This document shows positions 42,002-51,413 of a DNA stretch of 60,809 nt, one piece after another. The number at the start of each line of letters is the position of its first letter. The first letter of the stretch is position 1. Position numbers and translations under genes: made by a program. The notes under the pieces are model-generated. The model was not told the origin of the DNA. It did no database searches and was given only the letters and a program-made list of their open reading frames with translations. Source of the DNA: Tagaea sp. CACIAM 22H2 (GTDB lineage Bacteria > Pseudomonadota > Alphaproteobacteria > CACIAM-22H2); the NCBI GenBank assembly GCA_014444615.1, contig PVXE01000022.1, positions 1 through 60,809 of the forward strand. Reading direction: 5' to 3'.

Positions 42002-45000
42002 ATGCGTTTCGCCCATTTCTTCGTCGACCGCCCGATCTTCGCGGCGGTCGTCTCGATCGTCATGGTGATTTTGGGCGCGGTCGCGTTCAAGGCGCTGCCG
42101 GTCGCCGAATATCCCGAAATCGCGCCGCCGACGATCGTCGTGCGCGCCTCCTATCCGGGGGCCGACGCCGAAACCGTCGCCGCGACGGTGGCGACACCGC
42201 TGGAGCAGGAGATCAACGGCGTCGAGGACATGCTCTATATGTCCTCCTACGCGACCGGCGACGGTTCGATGTCGCTGACGGTGACGTTCAAACCCGGCAC
42301 CGATCTCGATAACGCGCAGGTGCTGGTCCAGAACCGCGTACAGATCGCTACGCCGCGCCTGCCCGACGCGGTGCGCCAGCTTGGCGTCGTCACGCAGAAA
42401 AGCTCGCCCGACCTGATGATGGTCGTGCACATGCTTTCGCCCGACAACAGCTACGACGACCTATATATCTCAAACTACGCGATCCTGCGCGTTCGCGACC
42501 AGCTGCTGCGCATCGACGGCGTGGGCGATCTGCTCGTTTTCGGCGCGCGCGAATACGCGATCCGCGTGTGGCTGGATTCCGATCGTCTGGCGAGCTACAG
42601 CCTGTCGGCGAGCGACGTGGTGCGCGCGTTGCGCGAGCAGAACGTCCAGGTCTCGGGCGGCGCGCTGGGTACCGCGCCGTCGCAGGGTGCTTCGTTCCAG
42701 ATCCCGATCGTCACCCAGGGCCGCTTCGAAGATCCGCGCCAATTCGGCGAAGTGATCGTTCGCGCGGGCGGCGACGGGCGCATCGTGCGCTTGCGCGATG
42801 TTGCGCGTGTCGAAATGGGCGCGAAGGAATACGTCACCAACTCCTACCTCAACGGCAAGACGGCCGTTGCACTGGCGGTGTTCCAGCGTCCCGGCTCGAA
42901 CGCGCTGGCGACATCCGACGCCATTTTGAAGCGGATGGCCGAGTTGAAGCGCGACTTCCCCGTCGGGCTCGATTTCCAAGTCGTCTATAACCCGACCGAG
43001 TTCATCCAGGAATCGATCAACGAGGTCTACAAGACCCTGTTCGAAGCGATCGTGCTGGTGGCGCTGGTCGTGCTGCTGTTCTTGCAATCCTGGCGCGCCG
43101 CGATCATCCCGATTCTGGCGATTCCGGTGTCGCTGATCGGCACTTTCGCCGTGATGCTGATGTTCGGCTTCCATCTGAACGTGCTCACGCTGTTCGGCAT
43201 GGTGCTGGCGATCGGCATCGTCGTCGACGACGCCATCGTCGTGGTCGAGAACGTCGAGCGCAACATCGCCAACGGTATGAGCCCGCGCGACGCCGCGCAC
43301 GAAACGATGGACGAGGTCGGCACCGCCGTCATCGCCATCGCGGTCGTGCTGGCCGCGGTGTTCATCCCGACGGCGTTCGTGCCCGGGCTTCAAGGCGCCT
43401 TCTACCGCCAGTTCGCCGTGACCATCGCGGTGGCCACCGTTTTGTCGGCGTTCAATTCGTTGACGTTGTCGCCGGCGCTGGCCGCGATGCTGCTGCGCAA
43501 ACACGATCCCCATCACGTGCCCAAGGGGCCGATCGGCCGCTTGGGGGCGGGGTTCGCGCGCGTGTTCAACCGCAGCTTCGACAAGATGGGCAACGGCTAT
43601 GCCCGTTCCGCCGGCTGGGTCGCGCGCCGCAAGATCGTGATGCTGGGCGTCTATGCGGGTCTCGCCGCATTGACCGTCTATGTCGGCGGGCTGGTGCCGC
43701 GCGGCTTCATTCCGCTGCTCGACCGCGGCTATGCGATCGTCGCGATCCAGTTGCCCGACGGCGCATCGCTCGAACGCACCGATGCGGTCGTGCGCCGGGC
43801 GAGCGAGATCATCAAGGCGACGCCGGGCGTCAAGGACGCCGTCGCGTTCGCCGGATTCTCGGGTGCCACCTTCACCAACGCGTCGAACGGCGCCGTCGTC
43901 TTCGCCGGTCTCGAGCCGTTCCCCGACCGCGTGGCCAAAGGCCAGCCGGCGACGGCAATCGTCGGGCAGTTGTTCGGACGCCTTCAGCAGATCGAAGAGG
44001 CGTTCATCATCGCCGTCCCGCCGCCGGCCGTGCCGGGCATCGGCTCGCTGGGCGGCCTGAAGCTTCAGCTTCAGGATCGCTCGGGCAACGATTCCCGGCG
44101 CGTTTTGGACGTCGCGCGCGAGTTCATCGGGCAGCTTTACCGCGTGCCCGGCCTCGCGGGCATCTTCACCACGTTCTCCGCCGGCACGCCGCAGATCTAT
44201 CTCGAGATCGACCGCACCAAGGCGCAGATGCTGAACGTGCCGATTGGCAACATTTTCGAGACGCTGCAATATAATCTCGGCACCGCCTATGTGAACGACT
44301 TCAACGCCTTCGGCCGCGTCTATCAGGTGCGCGCCCAGGCGGACCGTTCGCAACGCGTCGACCGCGAGGATATCGCGCGCTTGAAGGTACGCTCGGCGAC
44401 CGGCGATCTCGTGCCGCTGGGCACGCTGGTGGAGATCAAGGACTCTGCCGGTCCCGATCTCGTGCAGCGCTACAACGCCTATGTCTCGATCCCGATTCAG
44501 GCGACGGCGGCCGGTATCTCGTCCGGTCAGGCGATCGCCGCGATCGAACAAGCGGCGGCGCAGCATCTGCCGGCCGGCATTGGCTTCGAATGGACCGAGC
44601 TCGCGTACCAGGAAAAGATCGTCGGCAACACCGCGATGTATATTTTCGCGCTGGCCGTCGTGTTCGTGTTCCTGGCGCTGGCCGCCCAGTACGAAAGCTG
44701 GGGCTTGCCGCTTGCCATCGTGCTGATCGTGCCGATGTCCGTGCTGTCGGCGCTGATCGGCGTGATGATCCGGGGGTTGGACAACAACATCCTGGTCCAG
44801 GTCGGCTTGATCGTGCTCGTCGGCCTCGCGGCCAAAAACGCGATTCTGATCGTCGAGTTCGCGCGCCAGCTGGAAGGCGAAGGTAAGGACCCGCATGCGG
44901 CGGTCGTCGAAGCCTGCCGTCTGCGTCTGCGGCCCATTCTGATGACGGCTTTGGCCTTCATCCTGGGCGTGGTGCCGCTGGTGCTGTCGACGGGTCCGGG

Positions 45001-45166
45001 TGCCGAAATGCGCCAATCGCTGGGCACCGCGGTGTTCTCGGGCATGATCGGGGTGACGATCTTCGGGTTGTTCCTGACGCCGGTTTTCTACGTCGTCATG
45101 CGCGGGCTTTCGCGGCGTTTCCGCAAGGCCGCGCCCGTGGCCCCGTCGGCCCCCAACGCGGAATAG
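42002..45166 (+). CDS. RND multidrug efflux transporter, HAE1 family
   Basis: 1054 residues, normal for AcrB/MexF-type pumps: 12 membrane helices and two large periplasmic loops. It starts MRFAHFFVDRPIFAAVVSIV. The proton-relay helix 4 carries both Asp residues in GMVLAIGIVVDDAIVVVENV, and helix 10 has GLIVLVGLAAKNAILIVEFA with the conserved Lys. It exports hydrophobic drugs or metabolites using the proton gradient together with the adaptor encoded upstream. A hairpin at 45178 follows. Confidence 0.96.
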   Translation: MRFAHFFVDRPIFAAVVSIVMVILGAVAFKALPVAEYPEIAPPTIVVRASYPGADAETVAATVATPLEQEINGVEDMLYMSSYATGDGSMSLTVTFKPGTDLDNAQVLVQNRVQIATPRLPDAVRQLGVVTQKSSPDLMMVVHMLSPDNSYDDLYISNYAILRVRDQLLRIDGVGDLLVFGAREYAIRVWLDSDRLASYSLSASDVVRALREQNVQVSGGALGTAPSQGASFQIPIVTQGRFEDPRQFGEVIVRAGGDGRIVRLRDVARVEMGAKEYVTNSYLNGKTAVALAVFQRPGSNALATSDAILKRMAELKRDFPVGLDFQVVYNPTEFIQESINEVYKTLFEAIVLVALVVLLFLQSWRAAIIPILAIPVSLIGTFAVMLMFGFHLNVLTLFGMVLAIGIVVDDAIVVVENVERNIANGMSPRDAAHETMDEVGTAVIAIAVVLAAVFIPTAFVPGLQGAFYRQFAVTIAVATVLSAFNSLTLSPALAAMLLRKHDPHHVPKGPIGRLGAGFARVFNRSFDKMGNGYARSAGWVARRKIVMLGVYAGLAALTVYVGGLVPRGFIPLLDRGYAIVAIQLPDGASLERTDAVVRRASEIIKATPGVKDAVAFAGFSGATFTNASNGAVVFAGLEPFPDRVAKGQPATAIVGQLFGRLQQIEEAFIIAVPPPAVPGIGSLGGLKLQLQDRSGNDSRRVLDVAREFIGQLYRVPGLAGIFTTFSAGTPQIYLEIDRTKAQMLNVPIGNIFETLQYNLGTAYVNDFNAFGRVYQVRAQADRSQRVDREDIARLKVRSATGDLVPLGTLVEIKDSAGPDLVQRYNAYVSIPIQATAAGISSGQAIAAIEQAAAQHLPAGIGFEWTELAYQEKIVGNTAMYIFALAVVFVFLALAAQYESWGLPLAIVLIVPMSVLSALIGVMIRGLDNNILVQVGLIVLVGLAAKNAILIVEFARQLEGEGKDPHAAVVEACRLRLRPILMTALAFILGVVPLVLSTGPGAEMRQSLGTAVFSGMIGVTIFGLFLTPVFYVVMRGLSRRFRKAAPVAPSAPNAE

Positions 45167-45177
45167 CAATCCTAGGT

Positions 45178-45204
45178 CCGGCCGCCCGTCTTGCGGGCGG
45201 CCGG
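45178..45204. terminator. GC-rich hairpin after RND operon
   Basis: 11-bp perfect stem CCGGCCGCCCG / CGGGCGGCCGG with a 5-nt loop, 12 bp after the RND stop codon. No T-run follows, so termination efficiency is uncertain. Confidence 0.5.
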
Positions 45205-45261
45205 GTTATGGGGTAACGCTCGAATCCGCGTTTGGCCGGTGTGGATTCGGGGCGAGGGGCA

Positions 45262-45630
45262 ATGGCGAGCGAGTACCGGTTCGTGCTGTTTTCGTGGCGC
45301 GACGTGCGCGAGGCGCTGGTCACCTACGACCGTAAGCGCGGTCAGGCCACGCCGACCGTGCCGCCGGTCAAATTCCGCGTGAACCGCGAGGCGCTCGATT
45401 GCGAGCTGACCTTCGGCAAGGACCGGCCCAAACGCTATCTCTACGACAAAGCCTCCGTCGTCGCGGCGCTGATCATGCGCTGCCGCGATCGCGGCGTGCG
45501 CCTGCCGTTGAAGGCGTCGAAGGACCTGCATTTGCTGGAAGGCCGCATGGCGATGTCGGTGCATATCGCGGGCGCGGCCGAACCCGAGATGCTCAATCTC
45601 GAAATCCTCGGCAATTCCGTGGCGGCGTAG
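45262..45630 (+). CDS. Small protein of a three-member paralogous family (paralogue 1)
   Basis: 122 residues, unknown function. It opens MASEYRFVLFSWRDVREALV, nearly the same as the protein at 58954-59340 (MASEYRLIFFDQNELCRALI). It shares the family frame: an N-terminal EYR-x-x-F, Pro-rich turn, ten-residue strand, VVAALIMRCRDRGVRLPLKA and KDLHLLEGRMAMSV. ATG 45262 follows GCGAGGGG. It precedes paralogue 2 by 5 bp, so this is a tandem duplication in one operon with a TauE-like permease. Confidence 0.7.
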   Translation: MASEYRFVLFSWRDVREALVTYDRKRGQATPTVPPVKFRVNREALDCELTFGKDRPKRYLYDKASVVAALIMRCRDRGVRLPLKASKDLHLLEGRMAMSVHIAGAAEPEMLNLEILGNSVAA

Positions 45631-45635
45631 ACCGG

Positions 45636-46025
45636 ATGGCGAAAAAAGCCTCCGCGCTGCCGCCGGGCATGGACGAATACCGGCTCGTCTTCTTCCGCGA
45701 AAGCGAGCTGGTGCGCGCGTTGTCGAACTACCGGCGTTTGCGCAAGGACCCGCTGCCGCCGGGGCAGATCGCGCGCATCCAATGCGACGCGGACGATTTG
45801 AGCGTCACGCTGCATGTGCAAAAGGACAGCGGCGCCATCCTGCGCGTCGAGTTCCAGGCGCCGGAAGTGGCGGCCGCGATGATCGTCCATTGCAAGGACG
45901 CGCGCATTCCGCTGTCGCGCTCGGCCGAGAAGACGCTGCGCATGGTCGCCGGGCGGCCCGCGTTCCTCATCAAAGAGTTCGGCGGCCCGCCGGTGGACGC
46001 CGACGACGAGGTCGAGTTCCGCTGA
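45636..46025 (+). CDS. Small protein of a three-member paralogous family (paralogue 2)
   Basis: 129 residues, no recognised domain. MDEYRLVFFRESELVRALSN, DPLPPGQIARIQCDADDLSV, HVQKDSGAILRVEFQAPEVA and AAMIVHCKDARIPLSRSAEK align along the whole length with paralogues 1 and 3 (45262 and 58954). Its stop overlaps the permease start by one base (TGATG). The conserved pattern suggests a small alpha/beta protein, probably cytoplasmic. Confidence 0.7.
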   Translation: MAKKASALPPGMDEYRLVFFRESELVRALSNYRRLRKDPLPPGQIARIQCDADDLSVTLHVQKDSGAILRVEFQAPEVAAAMIVHCKDARIPLSRSAEKTLRMVAGRPAFLIKEFGGPPVDADDEVEFR

Positions 46026-46768
46026 TGGGCATACTGGGGCTCTCGGCGCTCGCGGTCACCGTTTTCGGCACGTCGATTCTTTCGGGCATGTTCGGCATGG
46101 CCGGCGGGCTCGTGCTGATGGGGGCGCTTCTCGCCTTCTTGCCCGTGCCTGCGGCGATGGCGTTGCACGGCGCGGCGCAAGTCTCTGCCAATGGATGGCG
46201 CGCCGTGTTGTGGCGCCGGCACATAATTTGGCGCACGGCGGCTTTCTACTGCGCCGGCGGCGTCGTCGCGATGTCGTTCTGGGTCGTACTGCTGTTCGTG
46301 CCGAGCCGCCCGCTGGCGCTGATCGCGTTGGGCTTGTCGCCTTATGTGCTGATGCTGGCGCCGAAATGGCTGCAGGGCGATCCCACGCGCGATCTGCACG
46401 GCGTTCTCTACGGCATCGTTTGCGTCTCGTTCATGATGCTGACCGGTGTGACCGGGCCGCTGCTCGACTCCTTCTTCCTGAAGGGCAAGCTCGACCGCCG
46501 CCAGATCGTTTCGACCAAGGGCGTGTGCCAGGTCTTTGGCCATCTTGCGAAGATCGTCTATTTCGGCGTTCTGATCGATCCCGTCGAATTCGGCGATTGG
46601 CCCGCTTACGCGGTGGCGATCGGCGTTGCTATGCTGGGCACGACCGTGGGCGGCTGGATCCTCGCGCGGATGTCCAACGACGGTTATCGCGTCTGGGCCA
46701 ACCGTATCATCGCCACGGTCTGCGCCTGGTACGTGATGCAAGGTCTCTATCTCTGGCTTTTCGCGTAA
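46025..46768 (+). CDS. TauE/SafE-family permease
   Basis: 247 residues with about eight hydrophobic helices in two repeats, as in the TauE/SafE (sulfite exporter) family. Repeat 1 contains TSILSGMFGMAGGLVLMGAL and repeat 2 MMLTGVTGPLLDSFFLKGKL followed by STKGVCQVFGHLAKIVYF. Substrates of the family are sulfur- or carbon-containing anions; none can be assigned here. Start ATG 46025 is coupled to paralogue 2. Confidence 0.85.
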   Translation: MGILGLSALAVTVFGTSILSGMFGMAGGLVLMGALLAFLPVPAAMALHGAAQVSANGWRAVLWRRHIIWRTAAFYCAGGVVAMSFWVVLLFVPSRPLALIALGLSPYVLMLAPKWLQGDPTRDLHGVLYGIVCVSFMMLTGVTGPLLDSFFLKGKLDRRQIVSTKGVCQVFGHLAKIVYFGVLIDPVEFGDWPAYAVAIGVAMLGTTVGGWILARMSNDGYRVWANRIIATVCAWYVMQGLYLWLFA

Positions 46769-46781
46769 GGGCATCGGCGTC

Positions 46782-49226
46782 GTGACGGCGCTTCCCGAGC
46801 CTTTCGCGTCCTGGCTCGGCCGGCGCGGCTGGCGCTTGCGTGCGCACCAGGCCGAACTTCTCGAATTGGGGCGGGCGGGAAAATCCGCGCTGCTGGTCGC
46901 CCCGACGGGGGCGGGCAAGACGCTGGCGGGGTTCCTGCCCAGCCTCGTCGATCTCGCCGCCGATCCGAAAGCGGGCCTGCACACGCTTTACGTTTCGCCG
47001 CTGAAGGCGCTGGCGATCGACGTGCATCGCAACGTCGAGAAGCCGATCGCGGAGATGGACCTGCCGATCCGTGCGGAAAGCCGCACGGGCGACACGCCCG
47101 CGTCCAAGCGCGCGCGCCAGCGCAAAGCGCCGCCGCATATTCTGATGACGACGCCGGAATCGCTGGCGCTGCTGCTGTCCTATCCCGATGCGCGCGACTT
47201 CTTCGCCAAATTGCGCGTCGTCATCGTCGACGAAATCCATGCGCTCGCCGGCACCAAGCGCGGCGATCTTTTGTCGCTGGGTCTCGCCAGGCTCGCCGAT
47301 TTAGCGCCTCAAGCGCGGCGCGTGGGGTTGTCCGCCACGGTCGCCGAACCGCCCGTCTTGGCGCGTTTCCTCGCATCGGGCTTGGAAGCCGAACCCGCGA
47401 TCGTCATGGGGGCGGCTGGCGCCAAGCCGCAAGTTACGATCCTGGTGCCTGAGGCGCGCATTCCTTGGGCCGGGCATACGGCCGTGCACGCGCTGCCGGA
47501 AGTCTATCTGGCGCTGAAAGCCGCGCGCGCGGCGATCGTGTTCGTCAATACCCGCGCGCAGGCCGAGATTTGCTTTCGCGAGCTTTGGAAGCTCAACGAC
47601 GACAATCTCGCCATCGGCCTGCATCACGGCTCCCTCGCGCCCGAACAGCGCCGCAAGATCGAAGCCGCGATGGCGGCGGGGCGCTTGCGCGCCGTGGTCG
47701 CGACCTCGTCGCTCGATCTCGGCATCGATTGGGGCGACGTCGATCTGGTCGTGCAGATCGGCGCGCCCAAAGGGGCGGCGCGTTTGCTCCAGCGCATCGG
47801 CCGCGCCAATCATCGGCTCGACGATCCATCGCGCGCCATTCTCGTGCCCGGCAATCGCTTCGAAATGCTCGAATGCCGCGCCGCCTTGGCGGCGTTGGAT
47901 GCGCACGAGATCGACGCCGCCCCGCTTCCGCCCGGCGCCCTCGATGTGCTCGCCCAGCATTTGCTGGGATCGGCCTGTTCGGAAGCCTTCGATGAAACCG
48001 CGATATACGAACAAGTGCGGCGGGCCGCGCCCTATGCCGATCTCGACCGCGCGACCTTCGATCGCACGCTCGGTTTCGTGGCCGATGGCGGCTACGCGCT
48101 GGCGGCCTATGAACGCTATAAGCGTTTGAAACGCGACGAGAGCGGCAAATGGATTGTCGCCACACCCTTGGCGCAGCGCCAGTATCGTTTGAATGTCGGC
48201 ACGATCGTCGAAACGCCGATGCTCAATGTCGCGTTCCGGCGCGGCAAGCGCCTGGGCAAGGTCGAGGAGAATTTCGTCCTCGGCCTCGAACCCGGCGACA
48301 CGTTCGGTTTCGCAGGCCAAGTGCTGCGCTACGAAGGCATGCGCGAAACGACGGTGGAGGTGAGCCGCGCCAAGGACGATCAGCCGCGTATTCCGATTTA
48401 CGCGGGCGCGCGCATGCCGTTTACGGCGGAACTGGCCGCGCGCGTGCGCGGCATTCTCGCCGATCCGGCCGCGTGGCACGATTTGCCGCGCGACGTGAAG
48501 GAGTGGCTGACGCTGCAACGGCGCAAATCCGAAATGCCGGGGCGCGAGGGTTTGCTGGTCGAAACCTTCCCGCGTCACGGAAAATGGTTCCTGATCGCCT
48601 ATTGCTTCGCGGGCCGCAACGCGCACCAGACCTTGGGCATGTTGCTGACCAAGCGGATGGAGCGCGAGGGCTTGCGCCCGCTCGGCTTCGTCGCGTCGGA
48701 TTACTCGATCGCGGTGTGGTCGACGCGCCCGGTCGATCGCCCGTCGGAATTGTTCGCGGAGGACATGCTCGGCGACGATCTGGAGGAATGGCTCGCCGAT
48801 TCCTCCATGCTGCGCCGGGCGTTTCGCAATGTCGCGGTGATCGCGGGCTTGATCGAACGCCGCCATCCGGGCGAGGAAAAGACCGGGCGGCAAGTCACGT
48901 TCTCCTCCGACCTCATTTACGACGTTTTGCGCAAGCACGAGCCCGATCATATTTTGCTGCGCGCGACGCGTGCCGACGCGGCCACGGGCTTGATCGATTT
49001 GTCGCGCCTTGCCGCCATGCTGCGGGCGGCCCGCGGCAAAATACGCCATCGCCGGCTGGAGCGCGTCTCGCCCTTGGCCGTGCCCGTGCTGCTGGAAGTC
49101 GGCCGCGAAGCCATCTACGGTGAGGCGATCGAAGACGCGCTGGCCGACGCGGCACAAGCCGAAGCCCTGATCGCCGACGCGACCCAAGACGACGAACACG
49201 ACGACAGCCAGGCCGAACTTTTCTGA
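46782..49226 (+). CDS. Ligase-associated DNA damage response DEXH-box helicase (Lhr-like)
   Basis: 814 residues of the Lhr-related SF2 helicase family. Motif I APTGAGKTLAGFLPS (about 40-54), Ia SPLKALAID, motif II VDEIHALAGTKRGD, motif III LSATVAEPP, motif VI QRIGRANHRLDDPS, followed by the large Lhr winged-helix and core-like C-terminal region. It unwinds or translocates on DNA in repair. In many bacteria it is encoded with PdeM, an ATP-dependent ligase and an exonuclease. Here only pdeM is adjacent (1-bp overlap). GTG start at 46782 gives a normal N-terminus. Confidence 0.92.
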   Translation: MTALPEPFASWLGRRGWRLRAHQAELLELGRAGKSALLVAPTGAGKTLAGFLPSLVDLAADPKAGLHTLYVSPLKALAIDVHRNVEKPIAEMDLPIRAESRTGDTPASKRARQRKAPPHILMTTPESLALLLSYPDARDFFAKLRVVIVDEIHALAGTKRGDLLSLGLARLADLAPQARRVGLSATVAEPPVLARFLASGLEAEPAIVMGAAGAKPQVTILVPEARIPWAGHTAVHALPEVYLALKAARAAIVFVNTRAQAEICFRELWKLNDDNLAIGLHHGSLAPEQRRKIEAAMAAGRLRAVVATSSLDLGIDWGDVDLVVQIGAPKGAARLLQRIGRANHRLDDPSRAILVPGNRFEMLECRAALAALDAHEIDAAPLPPGALDVLAQHLLGSACSEAFDETAIYEQVRRAAPYADLDRATFDRTLGFVADGGYALAAYERYKRLKRDESGKWIVATPLAQRQYRLNVGTIVETPMLNVAFRRGKRLGKVEENFVLGLEPGDTFGFAGQVLRYEGMRETTVEVSRAKDDQPRIPIYAGARMPFTAELAARVRGILADPAAWHDLPRDVKEWLTLQRRKSEMPGREGLLVETFPRHGKWFLIAYCFAGRNAHQTLGMLLTKRMEREGLRPLGFVASDYSIAVWSTRPVDRPSELFAEDMLGDDLEEWLADSSMLRRAFRNVAVIAGLIERRHPGEEKTGRQVTFSSDLIYDVLRKHEPDHILLRATRADAATGLIDLSRLAAMLRAARGKIRHRRLERVSPLAVPVLLEVGREAIYGEAIEDALADAAQAEALIADATQDDEHDDSQAELF

Positions 49227-49939
49227 TGCACGCGCGAATTACGATCGAAGAAACGGCGCTGTTCGCCGATCCCGCCGGCGCCTTGTTCTGGCCCGCGACC
49301 AAGACGTTGATCGTCGCCGACCTGCATCTGGAAAAAGGTTCGGCCTTCGCCGCCAAAGGCGTGCCGCTGCCGCCCTACGACACGCGCGCGACGCTGGACG
49401 CGTTGCAGCGCCTGATCCGCCGCTACACGCCCGCGCGGGTCGTGTGCTTGGGCGATTCCTTTCACGACAAGGACGCGGGCAAGCGCATCGCGCCCAACGA
49501 TCGCGACCATCTCGCCCGGATGATAAAGGGCCTCGATTGGGTTTGGGTGCTGGGCAATCACGATCCGCAAATTCCGCCCGATTTGGGCGGGCGCGTGGTG
49601 CCGGAAATCGCCGAGGGCAAGCTGATCCTGCGCCACGAACCCGGCGGGCCGGTTTTGGCGCCGGGCGAGATCGTCGGCCATTTCCACCCCAAGGCCTGCG
49701 TCGTGACCAAAATCGGCCGGGTCGTAGCGCCATGTTTCACGACCGATGGGCGCCGGATGGTCATGCCGGCCTTCGGCGCCTATACGGGCGGACTGGATAC
49801 GCTGGATCGCGCGATTTCCGGGCTTTTCGGGCGGACGCGCTGGCGCGTTTTGATGACGGGCCGGGATAATCTGCATCTGTTCCCGGCCGGGCGGCTGGAA
49901 CCGGTCGTCCGTCGCGCCCCGAAACCGGGGCAGGAGTGA
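49226..49939 (+). CDS. pdeM: Ligase-associated DNA damage response endonuclease PdeM
   Basis: 237 residues of the calcineurin-like phosphoesterase superfamily. Metal-binding motifs in order: VADLHLEKGSAFAAKG, CLGDSFHDKDAG, LGNHDPQIPPDLGG, LRHEP and GHFHPKA. The PdeM family is a metal-dependent nuclease or phosphoesterase encoded beside the Lhr-like helicase. Start ATG 49226 overlaps the helicase stop by one base. Its TGA (49937-49939) is the first part of the -35 element proposed for the photolyase promoter. Confidence 0.9.
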   Translation: MHARITIEETALFADPAGALFWPATKTLIVADLHLEKGSAFAAKGVPLPPYDTRATLDALQRLIRRYTPARVVCLGDSFHDKDAGKRIAPNDRDHLARMIKGLDWVWVLGNHDPQIPPDLGGRVVPEIAEGKLILRHEPGGPVLAPGEIVGHFHPKACVVTKIGRVVAPCFTTDGRRMVMPAFGAYTGGLDTLDRAISGLFGRTRWRVLMTGRDNLHLFPAGRLEPVVRRAPKPGQE

Positions 49940-49966
49940 TCCGGTCGGCGCGGGCGGGCGTAGAAA
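49937..49966 (+). promoter_or_regulatory. RpoE/ChrR-type (ECF11) promoter candidate
   Basis: TGATCC (49937-49942), exactly 18 bases, TAGAAA (49961-49966); the ATG of the photolyase follows 34 bp later. The Rhodobacter sphaeroides RpoE singlet-oxygen consensus, as I remember it, is TGATC, about 18 bp, TA. A transcription start near 49973 is expected. No rpoE-chrR pair lies in the window. The assignment rests on the motif and on the downstream genes. Confidence 0.6.
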
Positions 49967-50000
49967 TGCTGTTCGCTCTCAAACGGTTCCGGCCTTTTCG

Positions 50001-51413
50001 ATGTCCCTCGCGCCCCTTCTGGTCTGGTTCCGTCAGGATCTGCGCCTCGCCGACAATCCGGCCCTGCGCGCGGCGATCGAGACCGGCGCCCCGGTCGTGC
50101 CCGTCTATATTTTGGACGACGAAACGCCCGGCCAATGGAAGTGCAGCGGCGCGAGCCGCTGGTGGCTGCATCATTCGCTGGAATCGCTCGCGCGCGATCT
50201 CGACAAGCGCGGGGCCAAGCTCATCCTGCGCCGGGGCGAGGCGAAGGCAGTTCTCGCCAAGCTGATCGCCGAGACGAAGGCGGGCGGCGTCTATTGGAAC
50301 CGCTGCTACGAACCCTTCGCCGTCGCGCGCGACAAGGCGCTGAAGGCGGAGCTCGACGCCAAGGGCCTTGCCGCGCGCAGCTTCAACGCGAGCCTTCTTT
50401 TCGAACCGCTGACGGTCTTGTCGAAATCCGGCACGCCGTTTCGCGTGTTCACGCCGTTCTGGAAAGCCTGTCTCGCGGCCGAAGCGCCGCCATTGCCCAC
50501 GCCCGCGCCGAAGAAAATTCCGGCACCGGATGTTTCGCCCAAAAGCGACACGCTCCAATCGTGGAAGCTGCTGCCGACCAAGCCCGATTGGGCGGGCGGC
50601 TTCGCCGTATGGACGCCGGGCGAGGCGGGCGCGCAAGCGCGCTTGATGCGCTTCGTCGGCGACGCGCTCGCGGGCTACGGGACGCTGCGCGACCGCCCTG
50701 ATATGGAAGCGACGTCGCGCTTGTCGCCGCATCTGCATTTCGGCGAGATCTCGCCGCGTCAATGTTTCCATGCGGGCGCAGGCTCGCCGAAGTTTCAATC
50801 CGAACTCGGCTGGCGCGAGTTTTCGTATCATCTGCTGTTCTCGCAGCCCGATTTGCCGGAGTCCGCGTTGCGCCCGGAATTCGCGGATTTCCCGTGGCAT
50901 GAAAACAAAGCCCATCTGCGCGCGTGGCAGAAGGGCCAAACTGGCTATCCTATCGTCGATGCGGGCATGCGCGAGCTGTGGCAAACCGGCTGGATGCATA
51001 ACCGCGTGCGGATGATCGCGGCGTCGTTCCTGGTGAAGCATTTGCTGCAGCCCTGGCGTGCCGGCGAAGATTGGTTCTGGGACACGCTGGTCGACGCCGA
51101 TCTCGCCAGCAATGCCGCAAGCTGGCAATGGGTCGCGGGCTGCGGTGCCGACGCCGCGCCTTATTTCCGTATCTTCAATCCCATCCTCCAAGGGGCGAAA
51201 TTCGACCCGGAAGGAAAATACGTGCGCCGTTTCGTGCCCGAACTCGCCAAACTGCCGACCGAGTATCTGTTCTCGCCCTGGGAAGCGCCCGCGCATGTGC
51301 TGGCGCAAGCCGGGGTGGCGCTCGGCAAGACCTATCCCAAGCCGATCGTCGATCACGGCGAAGCGCGCGCACGCGCCTTGGCCGCGTTCCAATCCTTGAA
51401 GGCGGCCGCCTGA
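50001..51413 (+). CDS. phrB: Deoxyribodipyrimidine photolyase
   Basis: 470 residues, class I CPD photolyase length. The antenna-binding alpha/beta domain begins PLLVWFRQDLRLADNPALRA. The FAD domain has TSRLSPHLHFGEISPRQCFH, LGWREFSYHLLFSQPDLPES, KGQTGYPIVDAGMRELWQTG, MHNRVRMIAASFLVKHLLQP and DLASNAASWQWVAGCGADAA. It repairs UV pyrimidine dimers with blue light. First gene of an operon with the flavin oxidase and CFA-like genes, preceded by the ECF11-like promoter. Start ATG 50001. Confidence 0.95.
   Translation: MSLAPLLVWFRQDLRLADNPALRAAIETGAPVVPVYILDDETPGQWKCSGASRWWLHHSLESLARDLDKRGAKLILRRGEAKAVLAKLIAETKAGGVYWNRCYEPFAVARDKALKAELDAKGLAARSFNASLLFEPLTVLSKSGTPFRVFTPFWKACLAAEAPPLPTPAPKKIPAPDVSPKSDTLQSWKLLPTKPDWAGGFAVWTPGEAGAQARLMRFVGDALAGYGTLRDRPDMEATSRLSPHLHFGEISPRQCFHAGAGSPKFQSELGWREFSYHLLFSQPDLPESALRPEFADFPWHENKAHLRAWQKGQTGYPIVDAGMRELWQTGWMHNRVRMIAASFLVKHLLQPWRAGEDWFWDTLVDADLASNAASWQWVAGCGADAAPYFRIFNPILQGAKFDPEGKYVRRFVPELAKLPTEYLFSPWEAPAHVLAQAGVALGKTYPKPIVDHGEARARALAAFQSLKAAA

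Noticed and set aside
42470..45169. An 899-codon open frame opposite the RND pump gene
   Set aside because: Composition artefact (His, Arg, Asp, Gln repeats); the plus strand encodes a complete HAE1 transporter.
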